Origin: Nanobdellota archaeon
GTDB taxonomy: Archaea; Nanobdellota; Nanobdellia; SCGC-AAA011-G17; GW2011-AR17
NCBI GenBank assembly: GCA_030018575.1
Contig: JASEIA010000014.1
Coordinates: 1-20,504 of the forward strand
Length of the DNA stretch: 20,504 nucleotides
Direction: 5' to 3'
Each line of letters starts with the position of its first letter. The stretch's first letter is position 1. The notes under the pieces were generated by a model. The model ran no database searches, was not told the origin of the DNA, and saw only the letters and a program-made list of their open reading frames with translations. Shown here in pieces: positions 15,214 to 20,504 of this stretch. The position numbers were made by a program, and so were the translations under genes.

Positions 15214-15909
15214 ATGTCAGAGTGGTATACAAAAATAGGTTTCGACGGGGACCCGTTCTCAAGGGACGCGGGATTCGAGGGGCACGATGCCCTGGTGGAT
15301 GAAGTCTTCTATGCAATACACTCAGGCAATATGGTTTTCATTGTGGGTGAAAGCGGAAGCGGAAAGACAAAAATACTTCAGGAGATAATCAAGAGATTCG
15401 GAGGAAAAAAGAAAATAATCTACGTGAACTGCAGGCACATGCAAAAAAGCGTGAATGTTGAAAAGCTTCTGCAGAAAAGCTTAGGGTTATTGGGAAGGCT
15501 TCTTGGCAAAAAGCCGAACAAGATGATTCTCCTGCTAGACGAGATTGAATCCGTGTCAACAAAAAACGCAGAAAGGATAAAATATTACTTTGACCAGAAT
15601 TACCTGCAGTCAGTCATATTCACGGGAAAGGGGTTTCCTGTTGAGGGAATGGGGCAGAGCATTGTGCAGAGAATAAGCAAGGTGCTGAAGATAGACCCTC
15701 TTTCTGATTATGAGGCTGTAAGGATAATAAGGGACAGGATAGGCGACAAGTACCTTACTGACAGGGTAATCAAGACAATATACAGCATGTCAGGAAGGAA
15801 CACAGGAAAATTATTGCAGAACTGCAGGGCTGTGATGACTGAAATAGCGCACGGAAAAAAGGAGATTACAGAAGAGGAAGTTGAAAAGCTGCTTTCAATG
15901 GAAAAATGA
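15214..15909 (+). CDS. AAA-type ATPase, first of a tandem pair
   Basis: 231 residues from the ATG at 15214, chosen because it gives MSEWYTKIGF, matching ELWYRKLGF at the start of its paralogue; a GTG at 15205 would add three residues. GGTG at 15204-15207 is a weak ribosome binding site. Walker A is GESGSGKT (45-52) and Walker B ILLLDEIE (105-112). The layout W-Y-x-K-x-GF..(N/D)PF before the P-loop resembles ExeA/Orc-like ATPases (AAA with GspA/ExeA start). Helices at the end (VIKTIYSMSGRNTGKLLQNC) fit a lid domain. No winged-helix DNA-binding domain like that of Cdc6/Orc1 is seen. The function is unknown; it probably acts with the next gene. Confidence 0.8.
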   Translation: MSEWYTKIGFDGDPFSRDAGFEGHDALVDEVFYAIHSGNMVFIVGESGSGKTKILQEIIKRFGGKKKIIYVNCRHMQKSVNVEKLLQKSLGLLGRLLGKKPNKMILLLDEIESVSTKNAERIKYYFDQNYLQSVIFTGKGFPVEGMGQSIVQRISKVLKIDPLSDYEAVRIIRDRIGDKYLTDRVIKTIYSMSGRNTGKLLQNCRAVMTEIAHGKKEITEEEVEKLLSMEK

Positions 15910-16904
15910 AGGAAACAGAGCTTTGGTACAGGAAACTTGGATTTGCGGAAAACCCGTTCAGCATAAAGCCAGGAATATATTCTGACAGCGTTTACGGCTA
16001 TCCTAATGTGATTGCAGAGGTTGCAAAAGGCGTTTCTGCAGGAAAAATACAGTTTGTAAGGGGCAATTACGGAAACGGAAAAAGCACAATGCTCAAATAC
16101 CTGCTCAGGAAGTTTGGGGGGCAGGGCAGGCTTGCATACTTCAGCTGCAACAGGATGGAAGACAGGCTTGACGTGAAAAGAATACTGAACGGAAGATACG
16201 GCTTTGTTGGAAAAGTACTTGACTTAAAGCCGAAGAACATGATTCTTTTGCTTGATGAAGCGCAGTATCTTTCAAAAGAGGATTTCAACAACATATTGCG
16301 CTATTATGACTCAGGCAACTTGAAATCAGTGCTGTTTGTCGCAAAAGAGCCCATTAACAATTTCATGCCAGAGAGAATGCAGAGGGCTGTTGCAGTGCAC
16401 ATGCTTGACTCTGTTTCTGACTCTGACGCTGTTGCAATTGTAAGGAAAAGAGTCGGCACTTCAGGGATTATGTCAGATGAAGTAATAAAGCAGGTATTCT
16501 GGAACTCAGGATATAATATAAGGATTCTTCTGAAAAACTGCGAAATGCTCTGCAGGTATGCAATAAACAAGGGATTCAAGTCAGTAACTCCTGGCATGGT
16601 TGAGCTTTTGCCTTCTGCAAGGGAGGAAAAGGCGCCTGAAGAAAGAAAAGAAATGCCTGTTCCAAAGCATTTTGAGCCCTTGGTAAGGGCGATAAGGCAG
16701 GAGCGCAAGGATGAAGTTGAGGAGGCTCTTGATGCAAAGCCCGTAGTGCCTGAGCATAAGGCGCAGCCTGTTAAAGGGGAGCCTGCTGAAATTCCCGAAG
16801 AGAAACATTCTGTGAAATCTGAAGTGCTGAAAGACCCGCTTGAGCAGGGGCTTCTTGAGGAAGACGAGAAAAAAGGGCATCCTGCTGAAGAGCTTTACTA
16901 CTAA
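15906..16904 (+). CDS. AAA-type ATPase, second of a tandem pair, with acidic tail
   Basis: 332 residues, overlapping the first ATPase by 4 bases (ATGA), which suggests translational coupling. It is paralogous along its first 215 residues: start ELWYRKLGFAENPFS, Walker A GNYGNGKST (53-61), Walker B MILLLDEAQ (112-120), and the lid helix VIKQVFWNSGYNIRILLKNC. The remaining 110 or so residues form a charged, probably disordered tail rich in Glu, Lys and Pro (EERKEMPVPKHF .. EEDEKKGHPAEELYY), absent from the first copy. The tail could recruit a partner. The pair probably arose by duplication and may form a hetero-oligomer, which is an inference. An RNase P gene follows 32 bases on, with its own TATA-like box. 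Confidence 0.8.
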   Translation: MKETELWYRKLGFAENPFSIKPGIYSDSVYGYPNVIAEVAKGVSAGKIQFVRGNYGNGKSTMLKYLLRKFGGQGRLAYFSCNRMEDRLDVKRILNGRYGFVGKVLDLKPKNMILLLDEAQYLSKEDFNNILRYYDSGNLKSVLFVAKEPINNFMPERMQRAVAVHMLDSVSDSDAVAIVRKRVGTSGIMSDEVIKQVFWNSGYNIRILLKNCEMLCRYAINKGFKSVTPGMVELLPSAREEKAPEERKEMPVPKHFEPLVRAIRQERKDEVEEALDAKPVVPEHKAQPVKGEPAEIPEEKHSVKSEVLKDPLEQGLLEEDEKKGHPAEELYY

Positions 16905-16906
16905 GG

Positions 16907-16914
16907 TTTATTAA
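16907..16914 (+). promoter_or_regulatory. TATA-like box for the RNase P p30 gene
   Basis: TTTATTAA, centred about 27 bases before the ATG at 16937. Confidence 0.5.
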
Positions 16915-16936
16915 TGCGTGTTTCTTTAATGGTGTT

Positions 16937-17458
16937 ATGGCGTCAGATATTGTAATGTTTGAAGGGGACAAGCATAGCCTTGGATTCAGCCAAGTTATCA
17001 GCATGAATGCAAGGAATGCTGTCAAGATACTTGAGTGCAATGAATCAAACATAAGGCAGGCTGTTGAAGGGAAAAAAGCAGATATTATTTTAGTTTCTGA
17101 CAGGAATCCGAAAGATTCTCTCCATTTTCGAAGAGTCGGCTTTGATGAAGTAATCTGCAGGCTTGCAAACAAGAAAGGAATTGCATTTGCATTCTCATTC
17201 TCATCAATACTTAATGCAAGGGACAGGGCGCTTGTAATGGGAAGAATAATGCAGGCAATAAGGCTTTGCAGGAAGCACGGGACAAGGATGTGCTTTGCGT
17301 CTTTTGCAAGGAACAAGTGGGAAATGAGGGCTCCTGAAGAATTGAAAGCTTTTGCAAGAGTGTTTGGAATGGCTCCTGAAGAGGCAAATGAAGCTGTAAA
17401 TGCAGTTGAAGGGATTCTTAATGAAAGGGGAAGAACAGGAGTCAGGGTTCTGGAATGA
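16937..17458 (+). CDS. rnp3: RNase P protein subunit p30 (Rpp30/Rpp1)
   Basis: 173 residues. One of the archaeal RNase P proteins, which help the catalytic RNA remove 5' leaders from pre-tRNA; it forms a TIM-barrel-like fold and pairs with Pop5. Typical blocks: GFDEVICRLANKKGIAFAFS, FSSILNARDRALVMGRIMQ, AIRLCRKHGTRMCFASFARN and KWEMRAPEELKAFARVFGM. It is shorter than most archaeal members (roughly 200-230 residues): the first barrel strands before EVICRLANKK are condensed to about 70 residues, while the C-terminal half looks normal. The next gene overlaps it by 4 bases. Confidence in the family is high, in full activity lower. Confidence 0.87.
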   Translation: MASDIVMFEGDKHSLGFSQVISMNARNAVKILECNESNIRQAVEGKKADIILVSDRNPKDSLHFRRVGFDEVICRLANKKGIAFAFSFSSILNARDRALVMGRIMQAIRLCRKHGTRMCFASFARNKWEMRAPEELKAFARVFGMAPEEANEAVNAVEGILNERGRTGVRVLE

Positions 17459-17673
17459 ATGCGATAAAAGTCATTGTAAAGACAAAATCAGGCAAAAGCG
17501 AGGTTATTGGCTTTGATGAGGCAAAACAGGCTTACAGGGTTAATGTAAAGGCAGTCCCTGAGCAGGGCAAGGCTAATATTGAGGTTTTGAAGCTGATGAA
17601 AAAGCATTTCAGGAAAGAAGCAAGGATAATTTCAGGCTTTACAAGCAAAGAGAAACTTGTTCAAATTCTCTGA
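17455..17673 (+). CDS. DUF167 (YggU-family) small protein
   Basis: 72 residues, starting in the ATGA overlap with the RNase P gene, so co-translated. The family signature is visible: YRVNVKAVPEQGKANIEVLK, then FRKEARIISGFTSKEKLVQI. The fold is known from bacterial YggU; its biochemical role is not established. The last 13 bases overlap the 3' end of the convergent minus-strand gene. Confidence 0.88.
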   Translation: MNAIKVIVKTKSGKSEVIGFDEAKQAYRVNVKAVPEQGKANIEVLKLMKKHFRKEARIISGFTSKEKLVQIL

Positions 17674-18143
17674 CCCATCACAGAGCCGCATTTCTTGCTT
17701 GTTATTTCGCCTGTCTCTGCATTGATTTCAATGCACGCAACATTCATTGAGACAGTCACAAACGTGATTATCCAGAGCAAATTATTCCTTTTTTGAAGCA
17801 CTGCTATCACGCTGCCGGGCATGTCATTGAACTCGCCCTTGAGTATTGTCTCAGATGCTTTCATGGCGTCATCAAACTCGACTTTCACAAGAGAAACATC
17901 AAGCTCCTGCACGCTGAATGCCTGAAACATGTCCTGATCTGCCTTAATCTGTATATTCTCCTTCATTACAAACGAAAGTATTTTTTTGGTTGCCGGATTA
18001 AAGAAATCCATCTGCCACGCTGCCTTGTCAAGCTTGTTATAGTCAGACATCAGGGACACTGACGAGAGAAAACAGCCCTCCTCTCTCCCCCTGAACTCGT
18101 CGCTTTTCGTAAGCCTCTCATAGCTTTCCTTAACGCCTTCCAT
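17661..18143 (-). CDS. unrecognised protein
   Basis: 160 residues from the ATG at 18143; an ATG at 18149 would add two residues, but a TATA-like box centred 27 bases before 18143 favours the shorter form. The family is not one I know. Visible: an N-terminal helix (EGVKESYERLTKS), a mixed alpha/beta middle, and an end of beta strands LLWIITFVTVSMNVACIEIN then AETGEITSKKC, which reads like the last strand-turn-strand of PepSY-like domains. No signal peptide or membrane helix is seen; the IITFVTVSMNV stretch is too short and beta-like. It converges on DUF167 with a 13-base overlap and is divergent from trkH. Confidence 0.7.
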   Translation of the reverse strand: MEGVKESYERLTKSDEFRGREEGCFLSSVSLMSDYNKLDKAAWQMDFFNPATKKILSFVMKENIQIKADQDMFQAFSVQELDVSLVKVEFDDAMKASETILKGEFNDMPGSVIAVLQKRNNLLWIITFVTVSMNVACIEINAETGEITSKKCGSVMGQRI

Positions 18144-18164
18144 TGCCATATAGTATGAATAAGG

Positions 18165-18174
18165 GGTATTTAAG
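18165..18174 (-). promoter_or_regulatory. TATA-like box for the unrecognised gene
   Basis: CTTAAATACC on the minus strand, centred about 27 bases before the ATG at 18143. Confidence 0.5.
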
Positions 18175-18179
18175 AGTAT

Positions 18180-18246
18180 CTGCCTTATTTCTTATGTATT
18201 GTATAGTGACATATGTCATGATAGAATACACTGCCTTATTTCTTAT
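18180..18246. promoter_or_regulatory. direct repeats around a palindrome upstream of trkH
   Basis: CTGCCTTATTTCTTAT occurs twice as exact 16-bp copies (18180-18195 and 18231-18246), 51 bases start to start. Between them is the perfect 12-bp palindrome TGACATATGTCA (18207-18218). The group lies between the divergent promoters of the unrecognised gene and trkH and looks like an operator region. No regulator gene is near enough to name. Confidence 0.6.
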
Positions 18247-18264
18247 TTTAGGCATACTGAAAGC

Positions 18265-18272
18265 CTTAAAAG
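18265..18272 (+). promoter_or_regulatory. TATA-like box for trkH
   Basis: CTTAAAAG, centred about 26 bases before the ATG at 18295, just downstream of the repeat and palindrome group. Confidence 0.5.
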
Positions 18273-18294
18273 AAAGGAAAATCACTGAATTAAG

Positions 18295-19656
18295 ATGGAA
18301 AATGCCTTTGAGGCAATAAAAAAGCTGCCCAGAAGGGGCATGAACCCAATACAGATAGTTGTTATATTCTTCATAAGCGCAATACTTATCGGCTCTCTGC
18401 TGCTTTATTTGCCAATATCGCAGCAGCCCGGGAATTCAATAAGGTATGTTGATGCATTGTTCACAGCTGCTTCTGCTGTTGACGTGACAGGGCTGGTTGT
18501 TGTTGATATTTCAAGCCAGTTTTCATTTTTCGGGAAAACAGTAATCCTTATCCTTATCCAGCTTGGCGGGCTTGGGTATATGACACTGGCAACATTCTTC
18601 CTTGTCTTATTGGGAAGGAAGATTACATTAAGGCACAGGATGATGTTCAGCGAGACAGTGAACAGGCCATCGCTTGCCCATATAATCGGCTTTGCAAGGT
18701 ACGTATTCCTTAATATTGTTGCAATTGAAGTTATCGGAGCTGCAATACTTTCCTGCCTGTGGCTTACCGAATTCGGAGCTTGGCGCTCCATAAAAATGGG
18801 GATATTCCATTCAATTTCAGCTTTCAATAACGCAGGGCTTGACCTGATGGGGAACTTCAGGAGCCTTACTCCTTATGTTAATGACTTCGGGGTTAATTTC
18901 ACGATTTCAATGCTGATAATATTGGGCGGAATAGGCTTCATAGTTCTTGGCGAGCTTTATGACAGGATAAGGCACAGGCAGAGGTTGTCATTGCATTCAA
19001 AAATTGCAGTCATAATGTCAATAATGCTTATTCTTTTCGGCGCATTGTTCTTTGGCGTTATTGAATCGTCAAATCCTGCAACGCTTGCGCCTTTGAGCCT
19101 AAAGGGGAAGATTCTTGCATCTGTTTTTCAGTCAGTGTCTGCAAGAACAGCGGGGTTTAACACAGTTGATATAGGCTTGGTTTCAAAAGCCGCATTGTTC
19201 CTGCTGATGATACTGATGTTCATCGGAGCTTCTCCCGGAGGGACAGGCGGAGGAATAAAGACAACCACATTTTCAATACTTACTGCCAGCATTGCATCTG
19301 CAGTAAGGGACAAGGATGAGGTTGAGATGCTCAACAGGAGAGTTTCGAGGGGGATTGTGACAAAGGCGATTGCCATATTCTTTCTTTCGCTTGCTGCTGT
19401 TTTCGTAGTGACAATGGTTGTGTCAATGGTTGACCCGCACGACCCTGTGAATATCCTGTTTGAGGTTGTTTCTGCGTTCGGCACAGTTGGATTGAGTACA
19501 GGAATCACGCCTTCGCTGACAGACGCGGCAAAATGCATAATAGCGTTCATGATGTTTGCAGGCAGGGTGGGGACCCTGACTTTGATATTATTCTTTGCAA
19601 CAAAGAAAAGCACAGGCAGGGTTTCCCTGCCGGACGAGGACGTGCAGGTAGGCTAA
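18295..19656 (+). CDS. trkH: Trk/Ktr potassium uptake membrane subunit (TrkH/KtrB)
   Basis: 453 residues, the length of KtrB/short TrkH. It forms the K+ path across the membrane, as a homodimer on a ring of RCK subunits. The four pore-loop repeats with their filter glycines are visible: VDVTGLVV (62-69), FNNAGLDL (177-184), ARTAGFNT (283-290) and FGTVGLST (395-402). The gating-loop region after helix M2C is seen as GASPGGTGGGIKTTT (311-325). Eight or more hydrophobic helices are spread between. The RCK partner gene follows after 119 bases with its own TATA-like box. The upstream palindrome and repeats suggest controlled expression. Confidence 0.93.
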   Translation: MENAFEAIKKLPRRGMNPIQIVVIFFISAILIGSLLLYLPISQQPGNSIRYVDALFTAASAVDVTGLVVVDISSQFSFFGKTVILILIQLGGLGYMTLATFFLVLLGRKITLRHRMMFSETVNRPSLAHIIGFARYVFLNIVAIEVIGAAILSCLWLTEFGAWRSIKMGIFHSISAFNNAGLDLMGNFRSLTPYVNDFGVNFTISMLIILGGIGFIVLGELYDRIRHRQRLSLHSKIAVIMSIMLILFGALFFGVIESSNPATLAPLSLKGKILASVFQSVSARTAGFNTVDIGLVSKAALFLLMILMFIGASPGGTGGGIKTTTFSILTASIASAVRDKDEVEMLNRRVSRGIVTKAIAIFFLSLAAVFVVTMVVSMVDPHDPVNILFEVVSAFGTVGLSTGITPSLTDAAKCIIAFMMFAGRVGTLTLILFFATKKSTGRVSLPDEDVQVG

Positions 19657-19728
19657 ATAAGGGTTTAGCACCTTATCAACCCGTGGCAGGCATAAAGCCT
19701 GCCGAACGCCATCCGTAAGGCGATGGCG
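19657..19728. repeat. three tandem hairpins between trkH and trkA
   Basis: Stem 1: ATAAGG (19657-19662) with CCTTAT (19671-19676). Stem 2: GGCAGGC (19685-19691), loop ATAAA, GCCTGCC (19697-19703). Stem 3: CGCCATC (19707-19713) with GATGGCG (19722-19728). Stems 2 and 3 have seven perfect pairs each and are G/C-rich. No T-tract follows directly. They could end or stabilise the trkH transcript, be a REP-like repeat, or be a small structured RNA. Confidence 0.65.
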
Positions 19729-19744
19729 CCAAAGGAAGCATATG

Positions 19745-19754
19745 TTTTTATACT
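19745..19754 (+). promoter_or_regulatory. TATA-like box for trkA
   Basis: TTTTTATACT, centred about 27 bases before the ATG at 19776 and downstream of the hairpins, so trkA can be transcribed apart from trkH. Confidence 0.55.
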
Positions 19755-19775
19755 AAATTATACATAATTACCTTT

Positions 19776-20432
19776 ATGAAAAAACAATTCGGAGTTATAG
19801 GGCTTGGAAGGTTTGGAACCAGCGTTGCGGAAACGCTTGAACTGCTGGGCAATTCCGTCCTTGCGATTGACAGGGACAGGAACAAGGTTAATGCAATAAA
19901 GGACAAGGTGACTGCCGCAAAGCAGGTTGACGCGATTGATGCAGAGGCTCTTCGCGAAGCTGGCATTGCAAACTGCGATGCTGTTGTCATAGCAATAGGC
20001 GAGGACATTGAGTCAAGCGTTCTTGCGACATTGGTTGTGAAAGAGCTTGGAATACAAAGGGTTATTGTAAAGGCAAAGAATGACCTCCATGGAAAAGTGA
20101 TTGAGAAATTAGGTGTTGAGAGAGTAATCTATCCTGAGAGGGACATGGGCGCGAGGATTGCGAACCAGCTTGTCTCTTCTGATGTGCTTGAGTTCATTGA
20201 ATTATCCCCTGACTATTCGCTTGAAGAGGTGAAGGCCTGCGAAGACATGGTTGGAAAAAGCATCAAGGACATAAAGCTGAGGGAGAAATATAATATAGTT
20301 ATCATTGCTTTGAGAAGAAAGAACAATGTTCATGTCCTGCCTTCTGCTGACGAGAAAATTACCAGCGGGGACATACTTATACTTATAGGCGCAACAAAGG
20401 ACATAAAGGCGTTTGGAAAGTGCCTGACGTAG
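19776..20432 (+). CDS. trkA: Trk/Ktr potassium uptake regulatory subunit (TrkA/KtrA)
   Basis: 218 residues, one RCK unit as in KtrA (E. coli TrkA has two). The RCK_N Rossmann domain begins FGVIGLGRFGTSVAETL with the nucleotide loop GLGRFG (9-14) and acidic D32 at the end of the second strand, then DAVVIAIGEDIESSVLATLV. It binds NAD(H), ADP or ATP to gate the channel. The RCK_C domain follows (about 135-218): GKSIKDIKLREKYNIVIIAL and ITSGDILILIGATKDI. It assembles as a cytoplasmic octameric ring under the TrkH dimer. The pairing with trkH supports the call. Confidence 0.95.
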   Translation: MKKQFGVIGLGRFGTSVAETLELLGNSVLAIDRDRNKVNAIKDKVTAAKQVDAIDAEALREAGIANCDAVVIAIGEDIESSVLATLVVKELGIQRVIVKAKNDLHGKVIEKLGVERVIYPERDMGARIANQLVSSDVLEFIELSPDYSLEEVKACEDMVGKSIKDIKLREKYNIVIIALRRKNNVHVLPSADEKITSGDILILIGATKDIKAFGKCLT

Positions 20433-20504
20433 GCGGTAGTGTGTAGGCAGGATATTGTTCAAACATCGGCAGATGGTGCCTTTCTTAAACGATTTTTGCG
20501 GTTT
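20433..20504 (+). other. non-coding end of the window
   Basis: No gene is seen. A TATA-like TTCTTAAACG near 20484 might serve a gene beginning beyond the window, but nothing confirms it. Confidence 0.3.

Noticed and set aside
18405..18827. Antisense frame over the 5' half of trkH
   Set aside because: It has no family signature and the trkH frame is conserved through all four pore motifs.
19128..19613. Open frame on the minus strand of trkH (161 residues) and similar long antisense frames
   Set aside because: They mirror the codon pattern of the real plus-strand genes, have no recognisable domain and no promoter.

Overview
The window looks like a piece of an archaeal chromosome, most likely from a small-genome DPANN-type lineage; the exact phylum is a guess. 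The evidence is an archaeal/eukaryotic-type tyrosyl-tRNA synthetase, an RNase P p30 protein subunit, several secreted or membrane-anchored surface proteins with N-glycosylation sequons, and TATA-like boxes centred about 24-29 bases before the start codon of most lead genes, which implies largely leaderless transcription. No rRNA or tRNA gene and no CRISPR array was found.

Layout. 163-3564 (minus) is a very long parallel beta-helix (NosD/pectin-lyase-like) surface protein with a C-terminal membrane anchor. Its 5' end is cut off by an ISAzo13-family insertion sequence (about 3569-4823) with an intact DDE transposase. Next, on the minus strand, come tyrS and a short VIT1/CCC1-like membrane protein. 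The latter is divergent from a small membrane-anchored OB-fold protein on the plus strand. 7106-9767 encodes two adjacent type I membrane proteins that share the same layout: exported low-complexity or Ig/cadherin-like ectodomain, Cys motif, one membrane helix, and a two-helix cytoplasmic tail motif. A DHH/DHHA1 phosphoesterase follows. 10924-13103 is a two-gene restriction-modification system (SPPY-type DNA methyltransferase plus PD-(D/E)XK endonuclease, probably SacI family) whose DNA is visibly more AT-rich than its flanks, so probably acquired. After it come a secreted transglutaminase-like protein, two tandem paralogous AAA ATPases, an RNase P p30 (short version) and DUF167 pair, a convergent unrecognised gene, and a Trk/Ktr potassium uptake pair (trkH membrane subunit, trkA RCK subunit).

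How the genes fit together. The cell-surface genes (beta-helix, the tandem Ig/Cys-motif pair, the secreted transglutaminase) suggest investment in envelope and cell-contact functions. TrkH/TrkA form one transport system. The methyltransferase and endonuclease form one defence unit. The two AAA ATPases share a 4-base overlap and probably act as a pair. The most notable non-coding signals are a 12-bp perfect palindrome between two 16-bp direct repeats upstream of trkH, three hairpins in series between trkH and trkA, and a palindrome with 12-bp direct repeats in the VIT1-like/OB-fold divergent promoter. I did not find a clearly new multi-gene system. The strongest candidates for something undescribed are the twin tail-sharing surface proteins and the paired AAA ATPases next to RNase P.
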